Shown here piece by piece: positions 8,545-15,243 of a DNA stretch of 37,138 nt (its first letter is position 1; every line of letters begins with the position of its first letter). The position numbers and the translations under genes are program-made. The notes under the pieces are model-generated. The model did not search any database. It was not told where the DNA came from and saw only the letters and a program-made list of their open reading frames with translations. The stretch is from NCBI GenBank assembly GCA_015064885.1, contig SVRJ01000023.1, positions 1 to 37,138 on the forward strand, in the 5' to 3' direction. This DNA comes from Oscillospiraceae bacterium (lineage in GTDB: Bacteria; Bacillota; Clostridia; Oscillospirales; CAG-272).

Positions 8545-9434
8545 TTTTTCTCCTTGCCTTTCTTTTCTGCTTCACATATGAACATCTCCTCAAAGTCCAT
8601 AGTCATCTTATCCATTATGACGGGAGAGAGTGTGAGGAGCATTTCCTCTGCCTCCTTTTCATCTGCCTCGAGTATTACCGTTACGAACTTTCCGTTGAGC
8701 GACAAGGATACTGCCGGCATATTTTCGAAGGCTTCTTCACCTATCGGCTCGGAGAAGGCAAGCTGGTACTTGCAGTACTTGCTCACGTCATCGGTAATAT
8801 CTCCCGACGAGCTTACCGTCCTGTTATCTATCATGATATAGCTGTCGCAAAAATCCTCAAGCTCGCGCAGAGAGTGGCTCGCGATAAGAACGGTAGTGTC
8901 GTTTTCCTCGACGAATACGTTTACAGCCTTCTTGAAGCTGAGTCTTGCCTTCGGGTCAAGTCCGTCGAACGACTCGTCAAGAAGCAGGAGCTTAGGCTTT
9001 ATCGCAAGAGCGATAGCAACGAACATCTGGCGCCTCATTCCTTTCGAAAATGATCTCAGCCTCTCCTTCGGAGAAAGACCGAACAGCTCGAGAGTGTCGT
9101 CAAATACCTTTCTGTCTGCAGAAGGGTAGAACTGCTTATACATTGAGAAAAGCTCGTTTCCCGTTGTTCTGTGGTTATAGTACGGGTCGTCGGGGAGGAA
9201 GAATATCTGTTCCTTTACGCTCGGTAGGTCTACAGGATCTTCCCCGAAGCGTATTTCGCCCGCGTCCGGAACGTACACTCCGGATATCAGACGCATGAGA
9301 GTTGTCTTTCCAGCACCGTTTATACCGACGAGGCCTGTTACGGTCGCCTCCTCAAGTGCGATATTTATATTCTCGAGAACTATCTTGCCTCCGAGAGAGT
9401 GTGACATGTTTTTTATGGTTATTAAGCTTGGCAT
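8541..9434 (-). CDS. ABC transporter ATP-binding protein (YtrB-like)
   Basis: AAGGAGG lies 8 bases before the ATG (complement of 9434). The 297-residue protein has all ABC ATPase motifs: Walker A GINGAGKTT (37-45), a signature variant SFSKGMRRQ (128-136) in place of LSGGQ, Walker B LLLLDE (149-154) followed by the D-loop DGLD, and the switch His187 in IASHS. The SKGM signature is common in ABC-2 exporters of the drug, bacitracin and Ytr type. It is the only ATPase in an operon with two permeases, so it probably serves both. The C-terminal ~90 residues form an accessory domain as in other ABC-2 ATPases. It couples ATP hydrolysis to export or mechanotransmission at the cytoplasmic membrane. Confidence 0.93.
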   Translation of the reverse strand: MPSLITIKNMSHSLGGKIVLENINIALEEATVTGLVGINGAGKTTLMRLISGVYVPDAGEIRFGEDPVDLPSVKEQIFFLPDDPYYNHRTTGNELFSMYKQFYPSADRKVFDDTLELFGLSPKERLRSFSKGMRRQMFVAIALAIKPKLLLLDESFDGLDPKARLSFKKAVNVFVEENDTTVLIASHSLRELEDFCDSYIMIDNRTVSSSGDITDDVSKYCKYQLAFSEPIGEEAFENMPAVSLSLNGKFVTVILEADEKEAEEMLLTLSPVIMDKMTMDFEEMFICEAEKKGKEKK

Positions 9435-9446
9435 AGTGTATCCTCC

Positions 9447-10295
9447 TTATCTGTCCTTAAGCGGTTTCTGACGTATTTCCGCTATGATCTCCTTCAGATC
9501 ATCATAGCATTCGGGAAAGAACTCCTCGTCCTCTATCAGCTCGTATCCGAGCATTCTTCCGTCGGGTGCTACGTCCATTATGAGTATGCAGTCCTTCAGA
9601 AGATGGTACTGTGTAAATGGGCGGTCGGGGTCGTTGGTGTCGATCTGCACGGCGGTATACGGCGCACCGAATATATGATTACCGTCATAACCCAGCACAT
9701 ACTGATACCAGAGATCAGACCTTTCGCGCCACACGGTGCTTATGTTTTTGGAATAAAGCTCATCTATTCGCTCCCGAGCCTCATGGCTGTGCTTAAATAC
9801 GGGAGGAACGCATAGAAATACTCCGGTATAGCTGTAAGCCTCGTTGCCTTCGTCAGATCTCTTATAGAATGCGTAATTATGCCAGAAGTAGTTGTCGCTT
9901 CTTACCGACTTTAGTACAACGTAAAAGTACTTATCGTTAAGCTCTTTTATATATTGCGGTCTTACTTGTATCAAGGACATATATTTCATATAAGTTGAAT
10001 CTGATGCATGGTAGAGTCGATTTGATATCTGACCATTTTCATAGATCTGAGTTATATCCGCAGGACTTTCTACAGAGTTGGCGATCATAAAATCAAGAAA
10101 GTCATACTTGAAGCCGGGTACTTCTTCCACTATACGGTCATAAAACGTATATTTTTGTTCTATTGTAAGGTAGGGCAGAGCCTTTACCGCAAGGGAAGGG
10201 ACTATGACGTCGCGGAGCAGAAATACCATTATAATGAGAATAAGAGTTACCGCAACCGTTCTGATCGCTCTTTTGTTCTTTTTAAGTATATTCAT
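9447..10295 (-). CDS. Membrane-anchored protein, paralog of the product at 6513-7409
   Basis: The ATG at complement 10295 is preferred over 10325 because AAAGGAG sits 8 bases before it and the earlier start lies inside the upstream permease gene. The product is 282 residues: basic N-terminus MNILKKNKR, one transmembrane segment (~12-32, TVAVTLILIIMVFLLRDVIVP) and an extracytoplasmic domain shared with the other anchored protein (YTGVFLCVPP; SVRSDNYFWHNYAFY). No known family was recognised. It is placed between permease 1 and the ATPase, mirroring the permease 2 / anchored protein 2 pair downstream of the ATPase. It is likely an accessory or substrate-facing component. Confidence 0.72.
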   Translation of the reverse strand: MNILKKNKRAIRTVAVTLILIIMVFLLRDVIVPSLAVKALPYLTIEQKYTFYDRIVEEVPGFKYDFLDFMIANSVESPADITQIYENGQISNRLYHASDSTYMKYMSLIQVRPQYIKELNDKYFYVVLKSVRSDNYFWHNYAFYKRSDEGNEAYSYTGVFLCVPPVFKHSHEARERIDELYSKNISTVWRERSDLWYQYVLGYDGNHIFGAPYTAVQIDTNDPDRPFTQYHLLKDCILIMDVAPDGRMLGYELIEDEEFFPECYDDLKEIIAEIRQKPLKDR

Positions 10296-10308
10296 ATTTC
10301 TTCTCCTT

Positions 10309-11361
10309 TCATGCGATAAAAACAAGTCCGAGTGAAATAAGAACGAGAGCTATATCCTCAGCCTTTATACGGAAGGACCTTCTGTACGTGAAATAGCCTA
10401 TCAGCATGAGCAGAAGGATGAACAGGTCGCCTGTGATCCTTGCTCCTGTAAATATGCCGTCAAATAACGAAGACCCGTCAAACATATGGCATACGGTTAT
10501 TACGGGGATAAAGAATCTGTAAGAGAATATAGAATCGGATATATCTCCCGCCTGCTCCGCACGGTACTTTTTAAAATGATTTATAAATCCGATAGCCGCC
10601 AGTATTGCTGCAACAGAGCAGAAAACAACGGTTGCTATGTTCTGTGGGCTGAATATTTGCGAGAGTGCGTTTGAATGATCATAGCTGTAGAAAAAGTTTG
10701 GGCAGTAAGAAGCAATACGTTTACCTACGCTTCCTATATCGGTAAAGGAAGCAGGATTGAACCAAGGCATAATGTTTCTTATCGCCAGCGGTAATATCGT
10801 ACTTTTATTTATCAGATTTGCAATAACAGTGAAGATACTGTCTACAGCACATGGGAAGAAGATGGCAGTCAGTATGCCGTCCGTCAGGCTGTTCCCCTTG
10901 ACAAAGAGGAAAGAGATCACAGAATAGATGATAAGCCCGACCATAAGTATGAAAAAGTAGTAGAGCACCAAATATATCACGTTTAATCCTCTGAAGAAGA
11001 TCAGATGTACGATCACCGTTGAAACGATCATTACCACGGAGGAGATTATGAGCTGTAACGTTCCCGACACGTAGTGAGCAATACCTATAGCTCTTCTCGA
11101 TACGGGGAGAGAGAAGATCATATCAAGCTGTCTTGTGCTTTTTTGGGGTGCGTTTTCAAGCACGGGAATAATATATGCAAGTGCGTATATCAGATACGTT
11201 AAGAAAGACAGATCGGCAGAATAGCTGCCAAAACGACGCCACGCGGCAGATTCACCGATATAGTAAACCACCGTAGGAACCGTTCCCATAAGAGACATGA
11301 TAAAAACTCTCGGGAGGGAAGCCTTTATTCTATATGAAAGATATTTTGAAAAGTTCTTCAT
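10309..11361 (-). CDS. ABC-2-type permease subunit (copy 1)
   Basis: The ATG (complement of 11361) overlaps the stop codon of the repressor gene in an ATGA. The 350-residue multi-spanning protein shows the same signatures as permease 2: DMIFSLPVSRRAIGIAHYVSG (~79-99), AEQAGDISDSIFSYRFFIP (~273-291) and YRRSFRIKAEDIALV near the end. Hydrophobic blocks fall at ~15-35, 50-70, 100-185 and the C-terminal 60 residues. The length and layout equal those of permease 2, so this is a tandem-duplication product. The role is the membrane channel or mechanotransmission subunit working with the single ATPase of the operon. Confidence 0.85.
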   Translation of the reverse strand: MKNFSKYLSYRIKASLPRVFIMSLMGTVPTVVYYIGESAAWRRFGSYSADLSFLTYLIYALAYIIPVLENAPQKSTRQLDMIFSLPVSRRAIGIAHYVSGTLQLIISSVVMIVSTVIVHLIFFRGLNVIYLVLYYFFILMVGLIIYSVISFLFVKGNSLTDGILTAIFFPCAVDSIFTVIANLINKSTILPLAIRNIMPWFNPASFTDIGSVGKRIASYCPNFFYSYDHSNALSQIFSPQNIATVVFCSVAAILAAIGFINHFKKYRAEQAGDISDSIFSYRFFIPVITVCHMFDGSSLFDGIFTGARITGDLFILLLMLIGYFTYRRSFRIKAEDIALVLISLGLVFIA

Positions 11362-11747
11362 TTTTCCCCCTCCTCCGACTTCCTGTTATCGTTTTCAGAA
11401 TAGATCTCCTCTATCTGTGAAAGAAGAGCCTCCTTTGATATTCCGTACGAGAGTAGCTTTCTTATTTCATCGCGCAGATCGGGAATATCCGTGTCCGGCT
11501 TTTCGTCTGACGGGGAAGCGTAGCTTACGTACACTCCCTTCTTTGGAAAGCTCTTTATATAGCCGTCCCTCTCAAGAAGAGAATATGCACGCGCAACAGT
11601 ATTCGGATTTACTCCAAGCTCAAGGGCTGCCTGACGCACCGAGGGGAGCTTTTCACCGCTATGAATTACGCCCTTTTCTATATAGCCCTTATATTTTTCG
11701 GCTATTTCAATATAAAGCTCCTGTGTACCCGAAAATTCAAAATGCAT
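11358..11747 (-). CDS. GntR-family transcriptional regulator, YtrA subfamily
   Basis: The start at complement 11747 is chosen because AAAGGAG lies 9 bases before it; a longer reading from 11843 would run through the promoter. The product is 129 residues. Residues ~30-75 form a GntR winged helix-turn-helix (GEKLPSVRQAALELGVNPNT followed by VARAYSLLERDGYI), and the short C-terminal helical tail (~85-125) is typical of YtrA-type regulators, which lack a large effector domain. In Bacillus subtilis YtrA represses an ABC operon and responds to cell-wall antibiotics; here the gene is likewise first in an ABC operon, so it probably represses its own promoter. The inducer is unknown. Confidence 0.88.
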   Translation of the reverse strand: MHFEFSGTQELYIEIAEKYKGYIEKGVIHSGEKLPSVRQAALELGVNPNTVARAYSLLERDGYIKSFPKKGVYVSYASPSDEKPDTDIPDLRDEIRKLLSYGISKEALLSQIEEIYSENDNRKSEEGEK

Positions 11748-11761
11748 TCTCTCACTCCTTT

Positions 11762-11819
11762 CTGTATTACTGTATTTAAAAATCTGTATTAACTGTACTA
11801 TCTGTTCTGTTTGTATTAT
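11762..11819. promoter_or_regulatory. Direct-repeat cluster, candidate GntR operator
   Basis: The leader and -10 region carry repeated copies of CTGTAtTA-like octamers: 11762-11769, 11770-11777, 11784-11791, 11793-11800, a weaker one at 11802-11809 and TTGTATTA at 11812-11819, which overlaps the -10. The last four or five are spaced 9-10 bases. Position and repetition suggest binding of the YtrA-type repressor encoded immediately downstream. Confidence 0.5.
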
Positions 11820-11843
11820 ACCATAAGTCAGCCGGGTTGTCAA
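11815..11843 (-). promoter_or_regulatory. Consensus sigma-A promoter of the GntR/ABC operon
   Basis: On the - strand TTGACA (complement of 11838-11843), a 17-base spacer and TATAAT (complement of 11815-11820). Both hexamers are perfect, so the operon would be strongly transcribed unless repressed. Confidence 0.9.
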
Positions 11844-11869
11844 TAGGTTTTTATTAATTTTTTAAGCTT

Positions 11870-11908
11870 GGTTTAAAAAAAGAGGCGAGGTCTTAAAAGA
11901 CCTGCCTC
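11870..11908 (-). terminator. Intrinsic terminator of the glycosyltransferase/CYTH operon
   Basis: GAGG-GAGGTCTT-type stem (11882-11894 with 11897-11908, one internal mismatch) followed on the - strand by a run of seven Ts (complement of 11874-11880). Confidence 0.8.
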
Positions 11909-11909
11909 A

Positions 11910-12614
11910 TCAATCGGTGTCATCCACCCATATTTCATATTTTTTCAGTCTCTCTATGATAAAGTCCTTTTTCTCCTCAGCGGCAACAGGGTCGATCGCG
12001 GGGGAATAGCACAGAGGGGCGTTCGGTATTCCTATAAGCATGGCGCACTCCTCGTTCGTGAGCGTCTGAGGATGCTTCCCGTAGTAGCCGAAGGACGCCT
12101 CAAGAACTCCCGTGTATCCTTCTCCGAAGTCTATAACGTTCACGTAGAGCTCGAGGATCTCCTCCTTGGTGTAATTGTCCTCAAGCAGTTTTACCATAAA
12201 AACCTCTGCCGCCTTACGCTCTATCTTTTTTTCGTTTGTAAAGAACAGATTCTTTGCGAGCTGTTGTGTTATCGTGCTTCCTCCGTATGAGAGAGACAGG
12301 GTAGACAGATTGTGCCCGACCGCCTTTGCTATAGCGATATAGTCAAGGCCGTGATGGGAGTAAAAGTTCTTGTCTTCGACCACTACGACACCGTCAAGAT
12401 AGAGCCGCGGAAGCTCGTCCGCTTTTATATATGTTCCTTTCGAGCGTATTTCGTCTATCTCGGAAAATATATCCCTGCTCTCGATAACTCTTCGGTACAT
12501 CATATATCCTGCGGAAAGGTAGTATAAAAATATCAAAAGGGCGGTAAGCACAAGCGCAAGGAAAGAGAAGAGAATTATTCTTTTCGTTTTTTTCTGTATC
12601 CTTATCCTTGCCAT
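11910..12614 (-). CDS. Monofunctional peptidoglycan glycosyltransferase (GT51)
   Basis: The ATG at complement 12614 is chosen: AAGGAGG lies 9 bases before it, whereas the in-frame TTG at 12623 touches the ribosome site. The 234-residue product has an N-terminal transmembrane anchor (~13-37) and a GT51 domain: EDKNFYSHHG (80-89, catalytic Glu80), GGSTITQQLAKN (111-122) and the KxxEIxxxLxxxNY-like block around EVFMVKLLEDNYTKEEILELYVN split over residues ~137-159. It polymerises lipid II into glycan strands on the outer face of the membrane. No transpeptidase domain follows, so it is MtgA/Mgt-like rather than a class A PBP. It is downstream of a CYTH gene (17-base gap), in one transcript. Confidence 0.92.
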   Translation of the reverse strand: MARIRIQKKTKRIILFSFLALVLTALLIFLYYLSAGYMMYRRVIESRDIFSEIDEIRSKGTYIKADELPRLYLDGVVVVEDKNFYSHHGLDYIAIAKAVGHNLSTLSLSYGGSTITQQLAKNLFFTNEKKIERKAAEVFMVKLLEDNYTKEEILELYVNVIDFGEGYTGVLEASFGYYGKHPQTLTNEECAMLIGIPNAPLCYSPAIDPVAAEEKKDFIIERLKKYEIWVDDTD

Positions 12615-12631
12615 GAACGACAACCTCCTTT

Positions 12632-13126
12632 TTATTTGTTCCTTTTCGCCATATATCTGTTGGTGTATTTCTTCTCGCCGCTGACCTCACGGATAAGAGT
12701 TATGCAGTCGGGGAGAGTGACGCTTTCGTTTTCGTCACAAAGCTCGACCTCGCATATCGCAAAATCCGATACGTCCTTATATACGTCCACCTCGGCTACA
12801 CGTTCTCCCGACTCTATGCAGTATCGCGTTTTATATATGGGATCGAAATCCCCGTCTGCCGTAGTAAGCAGAGCCTCGTATTCTTCTCGCGATATTTCTC
12901 TTTCGTCCTCAAAGCGTGTGAGGTCGGTTATCTTTCTTTTCTCTGTAAACGTGTACGTTACGGTGCCATTCTCCCGTGAGCTTCTTACCCTTCTGTCTAT
13001 ACCTTTTTCGGAGGAAAGATAGGTCTGTACGATCTCTTTCACCGAAAAGCTCTTCTTTGTGAGAAGTTCAAGGTCGGGATATTTGATAAGATATTTTCTT
13101 TCTATCTCTTTTCCGTTTGTATTCAT
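12632..13126 (-). CDS. CYTH-domain protein (putative triphosphatase)
   Basis: The product begins MNTNGKEIERKYLI and contains the CYTH signature ExExK as E7-I-E9-R-K11, followed by alternating charged beta strands (RRVRSSRENGTVTYTFTEKR, EVDVYKD, FAICEVEL) that build the triphosphate tunnel. Family members hydrolyse inorganic triphosphate or other triphosphates, or act as class IV adenylate cyclases; bacterial stand-alone versions are mostly tripolyphosphatases. The length, 164 residues, fits. The start is less certain: a GTG at 13135 is in frame, and neither start has a strong ribosome site (AGAGAG). A consensus promoter lies just upstream. Pairing with a peptidoglycan glycosyltransferase is unusual and no functional link can be stated. 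Confidence 0.85.
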   Translation of the reverse strand: MNTNGKEIERKYLIKYPDLELLTKKSFSVKEIVQTYLSSEKGIDRRVRSSRENGTVTYTFTEKRKITDLTRFEDEREISREEYEALLTTADGDFDPIYKTRYCIESGERVAEVDVYKDVSDFAICEVELCDENESVTLPDCITLIREVSGEKKYTNRYMAKRNK

Positions 13127-13161
13127 AAAAGCCACTCTCTTTCGTTTTCGTGTACACTATC

Positions 13162-13190
13162 ATTTTATCACAAAGGCATGGCTTTGTCAA
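13162..13190 (-). promoter_or_regulatory. Sigma-A promoter of the CYTH/glycosyltransferase operon
   Basis: TTGACA (complement of 13185-13190), a 17-base spacer and TAAAAT (complement of 13162-13167). It is back to back with the rightward promoter at 13229-13257. Confidence 0.85.
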
Positions 13191-13228
13191 TAGCCGATGG
13201 TCAAAGTTTACTTTTTCTGCGATTTCTC

Positions 13229-13257
13229 TTGAAATTTCTTCTTATATATGATATAAT
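13229..13257 (+). promoter_or_regulatory. Sigma-A promoter of the TauE/SafE gene
   Basis: TTGAAA (13229-13234), a 17-base spacer and TATAAT (13252-13257), with a short leader to the start at 13289. Confidence 0.85.
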
Positions 13258-13288
13258 AATTGCGTATATTTATTTTTGGAGAGCTTTT

Positions 13289-14023
13289 ATGCAATATATT
13301 ATTCCCGCAGTGCTCTGCGCTCTTATATCTCTTACCGGCGCCTTCACTCAGAGGGTGAGCGGATTTGGTTACGGTATTATAGTAATGATGGTATTTCCTC
13401 ATCTCATAAGCTACGGTGCCGCGAATACCCTTTCCGGGCTTATATCTCTTTTTTCGGCGGCGTACGTTGCCTTCAGCATGCGAAAGCATATAAAGTTTTC
13501 CCAGCTTCCTATCCCCCTTATTACCTATACTTTGCTTAACTACCTTGCTACAAGCTTTGTAGCGTCGGCCGATACCTCTCTTCTTAAAAGGATACTCGGA
13601 GGCGCACTCATAGTACTGAGCGTATACTTCTTTGCGTTCAGCAAGAGGATAAAGCTGAAGCCTACTATCCCAAGCGCGCTCGGAGCAGGTGCGGTGTCGG
13701 GAACCATGTCGGGACTTTTCGCTATGGGAGGTCCTCCGATGGTCCTCTACTTTATGAGCACCAACAGTGAGAGCACGGACGATTATCTCGGTACGATACA
13801 GGCTTTCTTTGCGCTGTCGAATATAATATCCACCTCGGTGAGAGCGAGCAAAGGACTCTTCACCGAAGAGGTGTTTATAATGTTTATTCCCGCTCTCGCC
13901 GGTATGCTTTTGGGCAATTTCTTCGGAAGGAAGGTGTACACCCGTCTCCGCCCCGCGGTTATAAAAAGATGCGTATACGCATTTATGGCAGTGAGCGGAG
14001 CTATCACACTCATAATGGGGTGA
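13289..14023 (+). CDS. TauE/SafE-family membrane permease
   Basis: The start at 13289 is chosen over 13178 because GGAGAG lies 7 bases before it and the promoter occupies the earlier region. The 244-residue product is almost entirely hydrophobic, with about seven or eight transmembrane segments in two similar halves. Each half begins with a Gly-rich motif typical of the TauE/SafE (DUF81) family: LTGAFTQRVSGFGYGIIVM in the first, GAGAVSGTMSGLFAMGGPPM in the second. Family members move sulfite, sulfoacetate or other small organic anions across the cytoplasmic membrane; the substrate here cannot be deduced. It is monocistronic and divergent from the CYTH operon. No terminator is visible; the gene ends in a repeat region. 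Confidence 0.88.
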   Translation: MQYIIPAVLCALISLTGAFTQRVSGFGYGIIVMMVFPHLISYGAANTLSGLISLFSAAYVAFSMRKHIKFSQLPIPLITYTLLNYLATSFVASADTSLLKRILGGALIVLSVYFFAFSKRIKLKPTIPSALGAGAVSGTMSGLFAMGGPPMVLYFMSTNSESTDDYLGTIQAFFALSNIISTSVRASKGLFTEEVFIMFIPALAGMLLGNFFGRKVYTRLRPAVIKRCVYAFMAVSGAITLIMG

Positions 14024-14029
14024 CCGCTT

Positions 14030-14118
14030 AAGATAAGAAAGGCGCGTGCTTTAGGCTCGTTCTCATAAGGATGTTTACAAATTGTAGGGACCGGCGTCCT
14101 CGACGGTCCGTGATACGC
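14030..14118 (-). repeat. Inverted, diverged copy of the 51-bp unit plus flank
   Basis: Read on the - strand it gives the same core as the tandem array (GGACCGTCGAGGACGCCGG, then TCCCTACAA, then CCTTATGAGAA), followed by GAGCC...GCACGCG...TTT. The same flank follows the third tandem copy at 14459-14490. The two ends therefore form an interrupted inverted repeat of roughly 85-90 bases. Confidence 0.75.
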
Positions 14119-14129
14119 GAATTTTGACA

Positions 14130-14165
14130 AAGAACTTGTTTTCTCTGCCGATTTGTATTATAATG
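14130..14165. repeat. Short interspersed element, copy 1
   Basis: The sequence AACTTGTTTTCTCTGCCGAT and the following TTGTATTATAAT match 36804-36835 with few differences. Here only the right half of the hairpin seen in the other copy is kept. Confidence 0.6.
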
Positions 14166-14169
14166 GAGC

Positions 14170-14225
14170 TAACGAAAAGCCTCTCCCTTTGGGAGAGGTG
14201 GCGGCGAAGCCGACGGAGAGGGTTA
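14170..14225. repeat. Hairpin element of the 'CTCTCCC-TTT-GGGAGAG' type
   Basis: GCCTCTCCC pairs with GGGAGAGG(T) across a TTT loop, followed by ggcggcgaagccg and GGAGAGGGTT. I recall this kind of sequence as a frequent intergenic repeat in gut clostridia (family memory, not a search). No coding function is supported. Confidence 0.5.
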
Positions 14226-14305
14226 GATTATGGAATAAAACGACCGCCGGCAGATTATCTGTCGGCGGTGATTATTTGTTTACTGCGTTGCATTTATACC
14301 TTTGC

Positions 14306-14458
14306 GGACCGTCGAGGACGCCGGTCCCTACAAGGAGAGATCAAACTTCCTTATGAGGACCGTCGAGGACGCCGGTCCCTACAAGGAGAGATCAAACTTC
14401 CTTATGAGGACCGTCGAGGATGCCGGTCCCTACAAGAAATATCCAAACTTCCTTATGA
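14306..14458 (+). repeat. Three tandem 51-bp repeats
   Basis: Copies start at 14306, 14357 and 14408, each opening with GGACCGTCGAGGA and ending CTTCCTTATGA. Copies 1 and 2 are identical; copy 3 has small changes. Each unit contains the inverted pair GGACCG...CGGTCC, so each can fold. Because 51 is a multiple of three, the array leaves open frames that look like a repetitive protein, but there is no ribosome site. Confidence 0.9.
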
Positions 14459-14492
14459 GAAGGAGCCTTTACGCACGCGATTTATTTTCTCG

Positions 14493-15242
14493 TTATTTCT
14501 TAGCCTCCGAAAGTATCTTTGCGTACTGACGGGGGTATGTTTTTTCGGTAACGTTAGTCTTATCGCAGAGTATGACGCATCTGTATTCTCCGGTGTCTCC
14601 TCCGAGAAGCTCGTACTCAGCAAGAGATATGTTGCCCGCACCGAGACGTTTCATGTGTGAGGAGGCACATGCAAGCTCCTCCTTGCCCTTGGCTCCCTTC
14701 AGCGCGATCATCCTTCCGCCTTTTTTTACAAAGGGGAGACAGAGCTCGGAGAGAATATACTGTTCTGATACCGCCCTTGCCGTTCCGACGTCAAAGCGTT
14801 CCCTGTATTCGTTCATTCTTGCCAGCTCCTCGGCGCGTCCGCAGACCGCGCTTGCATTTGAAAGCCCGAGAGCATCTATGCAGGCGTTCACGTGATCCAC
14901 CTTCTTTTTTGTGCTGTCAAATCCTGTGAAAGTAAGCCCTTGGAATTTGTAGGAGGCGGATATGGCGCACGGCAGAAGCGGAAAGCCTCCTCCGCAGCCT
15001 ATATCGGCAACGCTTTTATCCTTTTCAGATATATATTCAAGCAGTTTGAGGCTGTCGGCGATATGCTTCACGATTATACCGTTCATATCGGTTATTGCGG
15101 TGAGGTTCATTTTTTTATTTGTCTCGACGAGTATTTCCGAAAGCCGATAGTATTTTTCCAGCTCCTCGTCTCCGCCTGTAAGCGGGATCCCGTTTTTTCT
15201 GAACACCTCGCTGCACGTGTCGAAAAATTCTTTTCTGTCCAT
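14493..15242 (-). CDS. rsmG: 16S rRNA (guanine527-N7)-methyltransferase RsmG (GidB)
   Basis: GGGAGA lies 7 bases before the ATG (complement of 15242), within the last codons of mnmG; the gap to the mnmG stop is 1 base. The 249-residue product has RsmG hallmarks: NLTAITD (46-52), VKHIADSL (58-65), the SAM-binding loop ADIGCGGGFPLLP (79-91), a GRAEELAR block, the ARAV segment and the C-terminal YPRQYAKI in place of the usual YPRxxGxP-type motif. It methylates N7 of G527 in the 530 loop of 16S rRNA using SAM; loss gives low-level streptomycin resistance in other bacteria. The mnmG-rsmG order is the classical one. Confidence 0.95.
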   Translation of the reverse strand: MDRKEFFDTCSEVFRKNGIPLTGGDEELEKYYRLSEILVETNKKMNLTAITDMNGIIVKHIADSLKLLEYISEKDKSVADIGCGGGFPLLPCAISASYKFQGLTFTGFDSTKKKVDHVNACIDALGLSNASAVCGRAEELARMNEYRERFDVGTARAVSEQYILSELCLPFVKKGGRMIALKGAKGKEELACASSHMKRLGAGNISLAEYELLGGDTGEYRCVILCDKTNVTEKTYPRQYAKILSEAKK

Positions 15243-15243
15243 A

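Larger units (their letters stand above)
14024..14492. other. 469-base non-coding repeat region
   Basis: No gene is supported here. It lies between the convergent ends of the TauE gene and rsmG and holds an inverted unit (~14030-14118), a short element also found at the window's right end (14130-14165), a hairpin element (14170-14225), a perfect-looking inverted repeat around 14243-14268 (ccgccggcag / ctgtcggcgg) and three tandem 51-bp units. Confidence 0.75.

Noticed and set aside
14124-14660. Rightward open frame with a repeated 17-residue motif
   Set aside because: The repeats are the 51-bp DNA units (a multiple of three), there is no ribosome site, and the end overlaps rsmG on the other strand.
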